Shown here: positions 50,797-60,660 of the stretch, piece by piece
How positions within the stretch are numbered: position 1 is the stretch's first letter
Layout: every line of letters starts with the position of its first letter
Assembly: GCF_020616515.1 (NCBI RefSeq)
Contig: NZ_CP085135.1
Span: forward strand, 2,914,001-2,978,000
Reading direction: 5' to 3'
Source: Mesorhizobium sp. PAMC28654
GTDB lineage: Bacteria > Pseudomonadota > Alphaproteobacteria > Rhizobiales > Rhizobiaceae
Length of the DNA stretch: 64,000 nt
Program-made: the position numbers and the translations under genes
Notes under the pieces: model-generated
The model's database searches: none
Told to the model about the DNA's origin: nothing
What the model saw: only the letters and a program-made list of their open reading frames with translations

Positions 50797-51717
50797 TCAT
50801 TGGTCACCACTCCGGGGGTCGAGCGCGTCGCGCAGGCCGTCGCCGAGCAAGTTGAAGCCGAGGCTGACGATGAGGATGGCGAAACCGGGCGCGCCGGCCA
50901 CCCACCACTGGTCGAGCACGAAGCGGCGGCCCGAGGCGATCATGGTGCCCCATTCAGGCAGCGGCGGCTGCGCGCCGAGGCCGAGGAAGCCCAGGCCGGC
51001 CGCGGTCAGGATAATGCCGGCCATGTCGAGCGTCACCCTGACGATGAGCGAGGAAATGCACAGCGGCATGATGTGGCGCAACACGATGCGGAAGGGCGAG
51101 GCGCCCATTAGCTGCACCGCCTTGATGTAATCGGAATTGCGCACCGTCAGCGTTTCGGCGCGCGCGATGCGGGCGTAAGGCGGCCATGAGGTGATGGCGA
51201 TGGCAAGCACCGCGTTCTCGATGCCTGGACCGAGTGCGGCGACAAAGGCCAGCGCCAGGATCAGCTTGGGGAAAGCGAGGAAGATGTCGGTGATGCGCAT
51301 CAGGATCGCATCAATCCAGCCGCCGGCATAGCCCGCGACGGTGCCAACCAAGAGGCCGATCGGCGCCGCGATTATTGCCACCAGGATGACCACGTAGAGC
51401 GTCCAGCGCGAACCGTAGAGAATGCGCGAAAGGATATCGCGGCCAAGATCGTCGGTGCCGAACCAGTGCTCGGCGCTGGGCGCCAGCAGCCGGGAATTCT
51501 TGAGATCACCGAATGTCGGCGAATACGGCGCCAGCACGCCGGCAAGGGCTGCGATGACCAGCAAGGCAATGATGATGAGCAGGCCGAGAAACGCTAGTCG
51601 GTTGGCGGAAAAGCGACGCCACGCCACATAGGCGCGGCCGAGCCTTGCCTGCATGCGCGACGCCGGCCGCTCGCTGAGCAGCCAGTCGCGACGGCTCTGG
51701 ATGGTCTGTGTACTCAT
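50797..51717 (-). CDS. ABC transporter permease, OppC/DppC type
   Basis: This 306-residue inner-membrane subunit has an N-terminal cytoplasmic segment, a first helix (FLGLLIIIALLVIAALAGVLA), HWFGTDDLGRDILSRILYGSR (typical of DppC/OppC) and about five further helices. The EAA loop is around YIKAVQLMGASPFRIVLRHI. It overlaps the upstream permease gene by 4 bp. Together with it, it forms the translocation pore. Confidence 0.94.
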   Translation of the reverse strand: MSTQTIQSRRDWLLSERPASRMQARLGRAYVAWRRFSANRLAFLGLLIIIALLVIAALAGVLAPYSPTFGDLKNSRLLAPSAEHWFGTDDLGRDILSRILYGSRWTLYVVILVAIIAAPIGLLVGTVAGYAGGWIDAILMRITDIFLAFPKLILALAFVAALGPGIENAVLAIAITSWPPYARIARAETLTVRNSDYIKAVQLMGASPFRIVLRHIMPLCISSLIVRVTLDMAGIILTAAGLGFLGLGAQPPLPEWGTMIASGRRFVLDQWWVAGAPGFAILIVSLGFNLLGDGLRDALDPRSGDQ

Positions 51718-52775
51718 CCTGTCTTTGTCCTTGGATCGAGCACACGGTAGAGCAGGTCGGACAGGAGATTGATGCCGATGAACACCGAGCCGATGACGAT
51801 GGTGCCGCCAAGCACGGCGTTCATGTCGGCGTTCTGCAGCGAATTGGTGATGTAGAGGCCGATGCCGGGCCAGGAGAAGACGACCTCGGTCAGCACCGAG
51901 CCCTCGAGCAGATTGGCGTAGGACAGCGCGATCACCGTGACCATCGGCACGGCGGCGTTGCGCAGCGCGTGGCCCCAGATGATGCGGGTTTCCGACAAGC
52001 CCTTGGCGCGCGCGGCGACGATGTATTCCTGCGCCAGTTCGTTAAGCATGAACGAGCGCGTCATGCGGCTGATATAGGCCAGCGAGAAATAGCCGAGCAG
52101 CGAGGCCGGCAGGATGATGTGCCTGAAGGCGTCGTAAAAGACGTCCCACTCCCCCTGCATCGCGGAGTCGAGAAGATAGAAGCCGGTGATCGGCGTGAAG
52201 GTGTATTCGTAGACGACGTCGAGCCTTGCCGGAAAGGCCACCCATTGCAGCTTGGCGTAGAACAGCACGAGCCCAAGCAGGCCGAGCCAGAAGATCGGCA
52301 CGGAATAGCCGATCAGGCCAATGATGCGCACGATCTGATCGATGAGGCTGCCGCGCTTCACCGCTGCCAGCACGCCAAGCGGCACACCAAACAGCGCCCC
52401 GATCAACGTTCCCAGCGTCGCCAGTTCGACGGTCGCGGGGAAGGCGCGGCGGATGTCGGTCATGACAGGATTGGTTGTCAGCACCGAGGTGCCGAAATCA
52501 CCGCTCAGGGCATTTTTGACATAGATGTAGAACTGCTCGATCAGCGGCAGGTCGAGGCCCATTTCGCGGCGCGTGCGCTCGACGACACTGACAGGTGCTC
52601 GATCGCCGAGCACCGCCAGCACCGGGTCGATCGGAATGACACGGCCGATGAAGAAGGTCACCGCGAGAAGACCAAGATAGGTCGTTACCGCGATGACCAG
52701 GAAGCGGCCGATCGCAGACGCAATGGCTACCGCGCGGGCGCTGCCGCGCCCGCCTTCGTTTTCAATCGCGCTCAT
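51714..52775 (-). CDS. ABC transporter permease, OppB/DppB type
   Basis: This 353-residue inner-membrane subunit has the first helix IGRFLVIAVTTYLGLLAVTF, the long periplasmic loop with PLIEQFYIYVKNALSGDFG, and the coupling loop YIVAARAKGLSETRIIWGHALRNAA. It lies 18 bp after the substrate-binding protein gene. The order (binding protein, B, C, D, F) is the standard one for this importer class. Confidence 0.94.
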   Translation of the reverse strand: MSAIENEGGRGSARAVAIASAIGRFLVIAVTTYLGLLAVTFFIGRVIPIDPVLAVLGDRAPVSVVERTRREMGLDLPLIEQFYIYVKNALSGDFGTSVLTTNPVMTDIRRAFPATVELATLGTLIGALFGVPLGVLAAVKRGSLIDQIVRIIGLIGYSVPIFWLGLLGLVLFYAKLQWVAFPARLDVVYEYTFTPITGFYLLDSAMQGEWDVFYDAFRHIILPASLLGYFSLAYISRMTRSFMLNELAQEYIVAARAKGLSETRIIWGHALRNAAVPMVTVIALSYANLLEGSVLTEVVFSWPGIGLYITNSLQNADMNAVLGGTIVIGSVFIGINLLSDLLYRVLDPRTKTG

Positions 52776-52793
52776 GCCGCGCGTCCGCTGGCG

Positions 52794-54437
52794 TTACTCT
52801 TTCGAGACCGGGCCGACGAAGTTGCTGTCGAAGCTCGGGCCGAGCGCGAAGCCCTTGAGGTTCTTGCGCAGCCCGGCGACTTCCAGCTGCTGATGGATGA
52901 TGACGAAGGGGCTGGTGTCGAGGATCTTCTGCTGCAGATCCTTGTAGATGTCGGCGCGCTTGCCCGAATCCTTCTCCAGCAGGGCCGCTTCCGTTTCCTT
53001 GGTCAGGTCCGGAATGTCCCAGGAATTGCGCCAGGCAAGCGTGTGGGACTTGCCGGCATCCGAATTGTCGGGATTCGAGGCAAAGGTCTGGGCGTTGGAG
53101 TTCGGATCGAAATAGTCCTGGCCCCAATTGCCGATATAGATGTCGTGGTTGCGGGCGCGGTACTTGGTCAGCGTCTGCTTGCCGTCGCCCGGAATGATCT
53201 CCAGCTTGATGCCGGCTTGACCGAGCGTCTGCTGGATCGATTCCGCCATGCCGGTGGTCGGCTGGCCGGTGCGCACATCCATGGTCACGCTGAAGCCGTC
53301 GGCCAAGCCGGCCTTGGCCAGCAGTTCCTTGGCCTTGGCCACGTCGAGCTTGAAGGGATTGTCATCCATGGCGCCGAGGTCGCCCTTGGGCAGGAAGGAC
53401 TGATGGATTTCGCCGATGCCCTTGAGGATGGTCGTGCTCAGCGCATCGTAATCGACCAGATACTTGAAAGCCTGGCGAACCTCCGGCTTGGCGAGAGTAG
53501 GGTTCTTCTGGTTGAGGCTGATATAGTAGACCGTGCCCTTCGGCGCGCTGGTGGTCGTAAGCTTGTCGTTCTTGGCGATGGCGTCGAGATCGTTCGGCTC
53601 GAGGTTGCGGGCAACGTCGATGTCGCCGGCTTCGAGCGCCAGGCGCTGGGCCGAGCTTTCCTTCATGTTGCGGTAGATGACGCGGGCAAGCTTGGCTTTC
53701 TCGCCATGATAATTATCGTTGCGCTCCATGACGACGGCTTCATTGGCGCGCCATTCGCGCAGCTTGTAGGCGCCGGAGCCGGCATAGCCGGTCTTCAGCC
53801 AGGCGTTGCCGAAGTCATTGTCATATTTGTAGTCGGCGGTTGGCGCCGCCTTGACGACATGCTCCTTGACCAGCTTGCTGTCGACGACCGATGCGACCGT
53901 CGCCGAGAGGCAGTTCAAGACGAAGCTTGGCGCATAGGCCTTGTCGACGATGAACTGGAAGGTGGCGTCGTCGACGGCCTTGGCCTTGTCGGCAACGTTG
54001 TCGCCGCTGATGCCGAACTGTTCGATGATGAAGGCCGGGCTCTTGTCCAGCTTGACGACCCGCTCGAACGAATAGGCGACATCGGCCGCCGTGATCGGGT
54101 TGCCCGAGGCGAATTTCAGGCCGGGCTTGAGCTTGAACGTATAGGTCAGCCCGTCGTCGGAGACGCTCCAGCTGTCGGCGAGATCGGCCTTGACCTTGGA
54201 TGTGTCGCTGAGGTCAAGCCGGACAAGCAGGTCATAGGTGTTGCCGGTAACCTCGGCGGTCGACAGCTCGAAGGCCTCGCCCGGATCCATGGAGATGATG
54301 TCGTCGATGGCAAAGCCCTCGACCAGCGTGTCGGCGGGCGTGACGGCGAAGGCAGGCGCAACGCCAATGAGCAGCGCGGACATCGCCGCGCCCGCAAGCA
54401 AGGTACGAGAGCGTAGAGCAAACTTTTCCATCATCAT
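52794..54437 (-). CDS. ABC transporter substrate-binding protein, family 5
   Basis: This 547-residue periplasmic protein has a signal peptide (ALRSRTLLAGAAMSALLIGVAPAFA). It has the family 5 pattern: SWSVSDDGLTYTFKLKPGLKFASG, NPITAADVAYSFERVV and the C-terminal RADIYKDLQQKILDTSPFVII. The ligand could be a peptide, opine, sugar or other compound; no lipobox is present. The 260-bp gap upstream should hold the operon promoter; I found no clear consensus. It contains an inverted repeat (GCCGGC/GCCGGC) that may end the transglycosylase transcript. Confidence 0.93.
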   Translation of the reverse strand: MMMEKFALRSRTLLAGAAMSALLIGVAPAFAVTPADTLVEGFAIDDIISMDPGEAFELSTAEVTGNTYDLLVRLDLSDTSKVKADLADSWSVSDDGLTYTFKLKPGLKFASGNPITAADVAYSFERVVKLDKSPAFIIEQFGISGDNVADKAKAVDDATFQFIVDKAYAPSFVLNCLSATVASVVDSKLVKEHVVKAAPTADYKYDNDFGNAWLKTGYAGSGAYKLREWRANEAVVMERNDNYHGEKAKLARVIYRNMKESSAQRLALEAGDIDVARNLEPNDLDAIAKNDKLTTTSAPKGTVYYISLNQKNPTLAKPEVRQAFKYLVDYDALSTTILKGIGEIHQSFLPKGDLGAMDDNPFKLDVAKAKELLAKAGLADGFSVTMDVRTGQPTTGMAESIQQTLGQAGIKLEIIPGDGKQTLTKYRARNHDIYIGNWGQDYFDPNSNAQTFASNPDNSDAGKSHTLAWRNSWDIPDLTKETEAALLEKDSGKRADIYKDLQQKILDTSPFVIIHQQLEVAGLRKNLKGFALGPSFDSNFVGPVSKE

Positions 54438-54697
54438 GGTGATTGTTCCCTTTTTTGTTGGTTATTGACCTGAGTTCCCGGCTCAGGGCTGCACAATTCT
54501 TTTCGGGGCCTGACGACGGCCCTCTAACCCTTAACGTCGCGTTTTTTGTCCAGCTGGTCAACACCATAGCCGGCGGCTTTCAAGCCGGCAACGAGCATTT
54601 GCAAGACAGCGCATTCGACCAGAATTGGCGGCAGCAAGTCGATGCAAAAGCCGGCTAATCGGCGCGGCCAATCAGGAAAAATCTGCTAATATCGGAG

Positions 54698-55960
54698 CTA
54701 CTTGAGCACCGAGACTAGACCTGCATCCGGAAAGCAGGTTGCGGCGCGGCCGTTCTTGGCCTGCCATATGCCGATTGATCGGCGCGTCTTGAAGCCGGGC
54801 AAGCCATCGGCACTGCCGACATCATAGCCCTTGGCTTCGAGCGACCGCTGCAGTGCCGCGATGTCGGACCGGTAGAGGTTATCAACAGCGCCCCAGCTGC
54901 CCGCAAAATTGCTGTCGCCATGCGCGATGCGGTCGGCGGCGTGGGCGATGAACAGGCCATAGAGATCGCTGTTGTTGTATTCCTTGATCACGTAGAAATT
55001 GGGCGTGACGACGAAGGCTGGGCCACTGCGTCCGGCCGGCATCAGCAGAAAGCCCTCGGCCTTCAATTCGCTTGCCGGGAACGGCTTGCCGTCGACGCGC
55101 TTGATGCCCATCGCCGCCCATTGCGAAATCTTTTTGCCCTGGTCCGGCCCTTCTAGCGAACAGGAGACCGCCGTCGGCACCGTCACTTCGAAGCCCCAGC
55201 CACGGCCCTTCACCCAGCCATAGTGATCAAGATAGTTGGCGATGGAGGCTAGCGTGTCCGGCACGGAATTCCAGATGTCGGCCCGGCCGCCGCCATTATA
55301 AGCCGCCGCGTGCTTCAGGAACGATGTCGGCATGAACTGCGGCTGGCCGAGCGCGCCCGCCCAGGACGATTTCATCGCGCCGACGGGCGCCAGCCCACGC
55401 TCGACGATCTCCAGCGCGGCCAGCAGTTCGGTGCGATAAAACTCTTTCTTGGTCGACATGAACGCCTTGGTGCCCAGCACCTCGAACGCGTCGTAAGGCA
55501 TCTTGGCCGCGCCGAAGCCGGTCTCGCGACCCCATATGGCCAGCAGGATTTCACCCGGCACGCCGAACCGCTTCTCGATGACGGCCAGTGTGCTGGCGTT
55601 GGCGGCAGCGCGCGCCCGGCCGCCGGCGGTGACGGCGCCGATGGTCCTTTCGGCGAAGTAGGCGCCGGGCGAACCGAACTCGGCCTGATGCTGTTTTTGC
55701 GGCGTTGTCGCCTTCTCGCCGGGCAGCACCAGGTCGGGCAGTTTGAGGTTCGGCTTGATGCCATCGAAGGCGGCATCGAAGGTCTTCCTGGAAATGCCCT
55801 TCGCCTTGGCTTCCGGCCAGAGGTCGCTTTGCAGCCAGGCGCGGAACTGGTCATCGATCTTCGCGGCGGATGCTGGGGCTGAAGCGCCCAACGCGATAAG
55901 GATTGCGAGGAAAATCGTGATGACCTGTTGATAAGGTGGGGCGCGAAGGAACTCAGTCAT
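54698..55960 (-). CDS. Lytic murein transglycosylase (MltB-like) with peptidoglycan-binding domain
   Basis: This periplasmic enzyme cleaves peptidoglycan to give 1,6-anhydro-MurNAc ends. The 420-residue protein has a signal peptide (ITIFLAILIALGASAPASAA), a GH103-type domain with catalytic Glu in AIWGRETGFG, QPQFMPTSFLKHAAAYNGGG and DIWNSVPDTLASIANYL. The C-terminal domain (LQRSLEAKGYDVGSADGLPG) binds peptidoglycan. It follows recR by about 30 bp but is functionally unrelated. Confidence 0.94.
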   Translation of the reverse strand: MTEFLRAPPYQQVITIFLAILIALGASAPASAAKIDDQFRAWLQSDLWPEAKAKGISRKTFDAAFDGIKPNLKLPDLVLPGEKATTPQKQHQAEFGSPGAYFAERTIGAVTAGGRARAAANASTLAVIEKRFGVPGEILLAIWGRETGFGAAKMPYDAFEVLGTKAFMSTKKEFYRTELLAALEIVERGLAPVGAMKSSWAGALGQPQFMPTSFLKHAAAYNGGGRADIWNSVPDTLASIANYLDHYGWVKGRGWGFEVTVPTAVSCSLEGPDQGKKISQWAAMGIKRVDGKPFPASELKAEGFLLMPAGRSGPAFVVTPNFYVIKEYNNSDLYGLFIAHAADRIAHGDSNFAGSWGAVDNLYRSDIAALQRSLEAKGYDVGSADGLPGFKTRRSIGIWQAKNGRAATCFPDAGLVSVLK

Positions 55961-55990
55961 CTCAAAGCAAATCCTTCTTCGCCAATCGCG

Positions 55991-56596
55991 TCAAAACGCC
56001 GTCCGCGCCCGCAGCGCCGCGGCCAGCGTTCCTTCGTCGAGATAGTCGAGTTCGCCGCCGACCGGCACGCCATGCGCCAGCCGCGTCACCTTGATGTCGA
56101 AACCGGACAACTGGTCGGTGAGGTAGTGCGCGGTCGTCTGGCCTTCGACCGTTGCGTTGACGGCAAGGATGATCTCCTTCACCTCGCCACCGGCGACACG
56201 GTCGACCAGCGAGCGGATGTTGAGTTGCTCGGGGCCGATGCCGTCAAGTGGCGACAGCGTGCCGCCGAGCACATGGTAGCGCACGTTCATGGCCGCCGCG
56301 CGTTCGAGCGCCCACAGGTCCGACACGTCCTCCACAACGATGATCGTGCCGGCATCGCGGCGCGGGTCGGTACAGATCATGCAGGGGTCTGAGGTGTCGA
56401 CATTTCCGCAGGTCGAGCAGATGCGCACCTTGTCGGCGGCCTCGCCCATGGCGGCGGCGAGCGGCGACAACAGCTGCTCCTTCTTCTTGATCAGATGAAG
56501 CGCCGCGCGCCGGGCCGAACGGGGACCAAGCCCCGGCACCTTGGCCAGGAGCTGGATCAGGCGTTCAATCTCGGGACCGGCGATTCGCTTCGACAT
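55991..56596 (-). CDS. recR: Recombination protein RecR
   Basis: RecR helps RecF and RecO load RecA. The 201-residue protein has the helix-hairpin-helix [20 protein letters not shown], the zinc motif [16 protein letters not shown] and the Toprim domain ([29 protein letters not shown]). In most bacteria recR follows dnaX and ybaB directly; here two genes, a SleB-like hydrolase and an unknown protein, lie between. Confidence 0.97.
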   Translation of the reverse strand: MSKRIAGPEIERLIQLLAKVPGLGPRSARRAALHLIKKKEQLLSPLAAAMGEAADKVRICSTCGNVDTSDPCMICTDPRRDAGTIIVVEDVSDLWALERAAAMNVRYHVLGGTLSPLDGIGPEQLNIRSLVDRVAGGEVKEIILAVNATVEGQTTAHYLTDQLSGFDIKVTRLAHGVPVGGELDYLDEGTLAAALRARTAF

Positions 56597-56678
56597 CGCA
56601 TCGGTTTAGGATTTTTCCACGCGCTTTGGAACACTCCAGCGCCACGCATGCCCTAACCGCACGAGACGCTGTTAAAGG

Positions 56679-57599
56679 TCAGTCGGCCTCGAGCGGCCGG
56701 CTCTGGCTGGCGATCATCGCACCGATCGCATCGGTATTCTCGGGTGTTGCCTCGAAGGCCATCGTCGCCTGCTGCGACGCAGCCGGGAACGGTATCGTTC
56801 GAGGCTGCACATTGCCGCCAAAGCGGGCCGCATCCGGTTCCTGCATGGGCTCCTGCATCGCCACAAGCGTTTCCCTGGCGGGTTTCGGCCGCGGCTGGAT
56901 GGAAGCGGTCGTGTAGACAGGCGCGGCCGTCGTGGTTCTGCCAGCTGTCGGCTTGGCCACGGGAGCCGGTGCGGCGGAGGCAACCAGTACCGCGGGTGCC
57001 AAAGGCTTTGAAACCGGAGGCGTTGCATAAGCAACCGCGACCTGGGGCTCATCCGGCAGCGGCTGCCAATTGCGGCCGCGCTTCTCGTAGAAGGCATTGC
57101 CACCGGCAACCATCGTGTAGTGCATGTTCGTGTAGGGGAAGCGAAGGCCGGCGGTGTGGAAATACATCGTGTTCTTCAGCTTGGTCTGCCGCTCACCCTT
57201 CAGCACGGCGTCGGCGGCCGCCTCTACATCGGGCAAAGCCCGCGAATTCATCGGCCTTGTCATGACGCCGGGCGCGAACTGCCCGGGCTCGCCAACCACG
57301 TCGCATATGGTGTTGCCATGCTGACCGGATCGCAGCCGGTTCATGACCACCGTGCCAACGGCAATCATGCCGTCGCGGCTCGAACGGTTGGATTCGAAGA
57401 ACATGGCGCGCTCCAGGCACTCCTTGTCCTTGGGTGTGTGGCTGTAGGCCCGCGAGCTCAGGAAGCTCGGCGTGATGGCGCTGGTCAGGCTCGCGACGGA
57501 CATGCCGTGCGACGTGGTCTGACTGCAACCGGCCAGGAACAGCGGGGAGGTGACGACACCGAGCAACAGCGGCGTCTTCCATCGCGTGGCGATCAACAA
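56679..57599 (-). CDS. SleB-like cell wall hydrolase, lipoprotein
   Basis: This 306-residue protein has a lipobox (VVTSPLFLAGC, Cys25), so it is probably anchored in a membrane. The hydrolase_2/SleB domain contains KECLERAMFFESNRSSRDGM, AVGTVVMNRLRSGQHGNTICDVV and PYTNMHYTMVAGGNAFYEKRG; the Glu in FFESN is the likely catalytic residue. The C-terminal third is Ala/Pro-rich and low in complexity. Family members remodel peptidoglycan; sporulation is not relevant in this organism. It lies between an unknown gene and recR. Confidence 0.85.
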   Translation of the reverse strand: MLIATRWKTPLLLGVVTSPLFLAGCSQTTSHGMSVASLTSAITPSFLSSRAYSHTPKDKECLERAMFFESNRSSRDGMIAVGTVVMNRLRSGQHGNTICDVVGEPGQFAPGVMTRPMNSRALPDVEAAADAVLKGERQTKLKNTMYFHTAGLRFPYTNMHYTMVAGGNAFYEKRGRNWQPLPDEPQVAVAYATPPVSKPLAPAVLVASAAPAPVAKPTAGRTTTAAPVYTTASIQPRPKPARETLVAMQEPMQEPDAARFGGNVQPRTIPFPAASQQATMAFEATPENTDAIGAMIASQSRPLEAD

Positions 57600-57728
57600 G
57601 TAACCCTCATTTCAATGCCCGCCCCCAGGCTGCGGCAAGAATGAGACACTTTCAGGCAAAAAGATGGCTAAAGCGTTATTAATTGAAAAGAGTGCTCAAA
57701 TTGGCACAGTTCAATGGCAAAAACCCGA

Positions 57729-58136
57729 CTATCGCGCGGCCCGAGCCGTGATGGACTGTCCAGGTTCGGCCTCTTCGAGCTCCTCCGAAAACAGGCCGCG
57801 AATCAGAAACAGCGCCCGCGCATCCCTTGCTTTCGGCGCGATCTGCTCCGGCCAGCCGCTGGCTATGAACTCCGCCTTGGTGAAGTCCGGCGTTGTTTCG
57901 CAAGCCACTTCCAGGAAATGGGCGATTTCCAGGACGATCGCACGCTCATCCCTCGAAAGAGCCGACATGCCGGATTCGATCGACGGGCGATGGACGAAAT
58001 CCTCGAAGAGATTGAAGTAGCCATTGATGCTTACGAGGTCCACGCCCTCGTCGCACTCCGCCAGGATTTCAAGGATCTCGTAGATCCTGTTGCGGATCCG
58101 CTGCTCGATCAACCTGTCCGACGGCTCTTCGATCAC
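57729..58136 (-). CDS. Unknown 135-residue protein between ybaB and sleB-like genes
   Basis: I do not recognise the family. The protein is acidic and predicted largely helical, with no signal peptide, cysteine cluster or membrane segment. Segments that could be conserved are RIRNRIYEILEILAECDEG, INGYFNLFEDFVH and RDERAIVLEIAHFLEVACE. It starts 16 bp after ybaB and so probably shares the dnaX-ybaB transcript. The composition and codon use are like those of neighbours, so it is a real gene; a link to cell division or DNA metabolism is only a guess from position. Confidence 0.65.
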   Translation of the reverse strand: MIEEPSDRLIEQRIRNRIYEILEILAECDEGVDLVSINGYFNLFEDFVHRPSIESGMSALSRDERAIVLEIAHFLEVACETTPDFTKAEFIASGWPEQIAPKARDARALFLIRGLFSEELEEAEPGQSITARAAR

Positions 58137-58152
58137 GGGCTTGGCGCCATGG

Positions 58153-58476
58153 CTAGAAAGGCAGTTTCATTCCAGGCGGTATCGGCAAGCCGGCGGTCAG
58201 CGCCTTGGTCTTTTCCTGCATGATCTGCTCGACCTTGACCTTGGCGTCATTGTGAGCGGCAAGCAAGAGGTCCTCCAGAATCTCGACCTCGTCCTCCTTG
58301 AACAGGGACGGGTCGATCTTCAGCGACTTCATCTCGAATTTTCCGGTGAGCGTCACCACCACCAGACCGCCGCCGGCCTGGCCGGTGGCCTCCAGCGTGG
58401 CGATCTCATCCTGCATGGCCTGGAACTTGGCCTGCATTTCCTTTGCCTTGCCCATCAGGCCGAGAAGATCTTTCAT
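58153..58476 (-). CDS. ybaB: YbaB/EbfC nucleoid-associated protein
   Basis: YbaB is a small DNA-binding dimer with a tweezer-like fold. The 107-residue protein contains [43 protein letters not shown] and [21 protein letters not shown]. It starts 27 bp after dnaX, the usual order. It probably helps organise the nucleoid and may influence expression. Confidence 0.96.
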   Translation of the reverse strand: MKDLLGLMGKAKEMQAKFQAMQDEIATLEATGQAGGGLVVVTLTGKFEMKSLKIDPSLFKEDEVEILEDLLLAAHNDAKVKVEQIMQEKTKALTAGLPIPPGMKLPF

Positions 58477-58503
58477 CGCGCGTTCCTTTGCGATTGATGC
58501 TGT

Positions 58504-60306
58504 TTAAATTTCGTCGTCGTCCGCCGCCGGCTCGACCGGCGGATCGGCTTCGTCACTGTCCACTTCCGGTGCGTCGGGAATACGCACGTCGATGATCTTG
58601 GCGCCGGGAAAGCGGGCGAGAATGGCAGCGACGGTCGGGTCGCTCTTGGCATCGAGAAAAGCGGTCTCGCGCTTTGCCGATTCCATCTGGGCCAGGGTCT
58701 GGCCGCCCTCCTCCTTCGACAGTGACACCAGCCAGTTGCGGCCGGTCCAGGCACGCAACTTGGTCGTCAGGTCGTTGAGCAGCATCTTTGGCGCATCTTC
58801 GGTCAGATTGACGTCGATGCGGCCGGGCTCGATGCGAACGAGGCGCATGCAGCGCTTGATCAGAACCTTGAAAGCAATGTCGCGCTGCGCGTCGGCAAGG
58901 GCAACGATGTCGGCCAGCGACTTCACCGAAACCTGCGGCGTCTCCGGCACGGGCTCGCGCGGCGCGACGAAGGCGGCAGGAGCAGGCACAGCCTCGACTA
59001 GCCGCATGGCCTGGGCGCCGCCCGAACCCGTGGGCATGCGCGTCTGCGCCACCGCGCTGGCGCCGCCGCCATTGCCGGGACTTGCCGGCGCGCCGTTCGA
59101 ACGCGGCGCCGCTCCCGGCGCGGCGTACCCGCCGTCCAGGGATTTCAGCGCTTCGTCCAAGGTCGGCAGGTCGGCAGCATGCGCAAGCCGGATCAGCACC
59201 ATTTCGGCAGCACTCACCGGCCGGTTGGAGGACTGCACCTCAGGGATGCCCTTCAAGAGCATCTGCCATGTCCGTGACAGCACCCTGACCGACAAGGTCC
59301 TGGCGAAATCGGCGCCGCGCTGGCGTTCGTCCTCGGAGAGCGAGGCATCCTCGATGGCCGCCGGCACAAAGCGCAGGCGGGTGACAAGATGGTTGAACTC
59401 CGCGAGATCGGTCAGAACGGCGGCCGGATCTGCGCCAGTATCATATTGCGCGCGGAACTCCCCAAGTGCCGCCGCCACGTCGCCCTTCATCACATGCTCG
59501 AACAGGTCGACGATGCGGGCGCGGTCGGCGAGCCCCAGCATGGCCCGCACCGCTTCGGCGCTGACGGTGCCGCCGCCATGGGCGATCGCCTGGTCGAGGA
59601 TGGAGAGCGAATCACGGGCCGAGCCTTCCGCCGCGCGCGCGACCATGGCCAATGCGTCGTCGTCGACCGAGATGCCTTCCTTGGCCGAAATCGAGGCGAG
59701 ATGCGCGACCAGCGCGCTGGCGTCGATGCGCCGCAGGTCGAAGCGCTGGCAGCGCGACAGCACGGTGATCGGCACCTTGCGGATTTCGGTGGTGGCGAAG
59801 ATGAATTTGACGTGTGGCGGCGGCTCTTCCAGCGTTTTCAGCAGGCCGTTGAAGGCCTGGGTGGAGAGCATGTGCACTTCGTCGATGATGTAGACCTTGT
59901 AGCGCGCCGAGACGGGCGCGTAGCGCACGCGCTCGATGATATCGCGGATATCGTCGATGCCGGTGTGCGAGGCGGCGTCCATCTCGATGACATCGACATG
60001 GCGGCCTTCCATGATCGCCTGGCAGTGCTCGCCCAGCACGGCAAGATCGACGGAGGGTTGGTCGACAGTCGCGGTCCTGTAGTTGAGCGCCCGCGCCAGG
60101 ATGCGCGCCGTCGTCGTCTTGCCGACGCCGCGAACGCCGGTCAGCATCCATGCCTGGGCGATGCGGCCCGTGGCAAAGGCATTGGTGAGCGTGCGAACCA
60201 TCGGCTCCTGGCCGATCAGTTCGGAGAAGTCCGAGGGGCGATATTTGCGCGCCAGGACGCGATAGGCGACTGCCTTTTCGGTTCCAGAATTTCCGGCTTC
60301 GCTCAT
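58504..60306 (-). CDS. dnaX: DNA polymerase III subunit gamma/tau
   Basis: DnaX is the clamp-loader ATPase subunit. I chose ATG 60306 (MSEAGNSGTEKAVAYRVLAR), giving 600 residues. Walker A is TGVRGVGKTTTARILARAL, and DEVHMLSTQAFNGLLKTLEEPP and TTEIRKVPITVLSRCQRFD follow. Three of the four zinc cysteines of E. coli DnaX are missing in the segment between ALNY and GEHCQAIMEG, as in other alphaproteobacteria. I saw no poly-A slippery site for programmed frameshifting to gamma. Downstream are ybaB and other genes; the SRP RNA is upstream. Confidence 0.96.
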   Translation of the reverse strand: MSEAGNSGTEKAVAYRVLARKYRPSDFSELIGQEPMVRTLTNAFATGRIAQAWMLTGVRGVGKTTTARILARALNYRTATVDQPSVDLAVLGEHCQAIMEGRHVDVIEMDAASHTGIDDIRDIIERVRYAPVSARYKVYIIDEVHMLSTQAFNGLLKTLEEPPPHVKFIFATTEIRKVPITVLSRCQRFDLRRIDASALVAHLASISAKEGISVDDDALAMVARAAEGSARDSLSILDQAIAHGGGTVSAEAVRAMLGLADRARIVDLFEHVMKGDVAAALGEFRAQYDTGADPAAVLTDLAEFNHLVTRLRFVPAAIEDASLSEDERQRGADFARTLSVRVLSRTWQMLLKGIPEVQSSNRPVSAAEMVLIRLAHAADLPTLDEALKSLDGGYAAPGAAPRSNGAPASPGNGGGASAVAQTRMPTGSGGAQAMRLVEAVPAPAAFVAPREPVPETPQVSVKSLADIVALADAQRDIAFKVLIKRCMRLVRIEPGRIDVNLTEDAPKMLLNDLTTKLRAWTGRNWLVSLSKEEGGQTLAQMESAKRETAFLDAKSDPTVAAILARFPGAKIIDVRIPDAPEVDSDEADPPVEPAADDDEI

Positions 60307-60413
60307 TCGCCCGTAAAGCTCCAAGTGCCGCGACTGGAGGCGGCCGATTCCCGCGCACAGTTTCACTCGCACGGCTTGGCGCCGTCAATGTCGCGAGAGA
60401 AAGGCGAAGAGGT

Positions 60414-60509
60414 GGGAGGCTGGAACAATGACCCGTTCCGGGCTCGTTAGGGCTGCTTCCTTCCGGACCTGACCCGGTTGGCGAGTGGATCGTCCACCAC
60501 CAACCTCCC
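60414..60509 (-). ncRNA. ffs: Signal recognition particle RNA, small bacterial type
   Basis: The minus strand contains the SRP-RNA apical loop GGTCAGGTCCGGAAGGAAGC followed by AGCC, and the ends GGGAGGTTGG and CCAGCCTCCC pair to close a hairpin of about 96-100 nt. It binds Ffh to target membrane proteins. The exact ends are approximate. Its position just upstream of dnaX is common in Rhizobiales. Confidence 0.93.
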
Positions 60510-60660
60510 GGCCCCCATATCGGCAATTCGGCGATGAAATGCAAGTGCGGTCAAGAATCGGCGCACCAAAACGTGAGGGATCAATGATTCGCTTGCAGCC
60601 CCCTTGCAGCCGCTCTAGCGTTCATGAGTTTGAGGAAACAACAAAATCGAGGAAACGCCA

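Noticed and set aside
51708..54416. A 902-residue + strand frame opposite the ABC permease and binding-protein genes
   Set aside because: Antisense shadow of GC-rich genes; no domain.
58504..60306. Programmed frameshift in dnaX to make the gamma form
   Set aside because: No A-rich slippery site followed by a hairpin was seen in the expected region.
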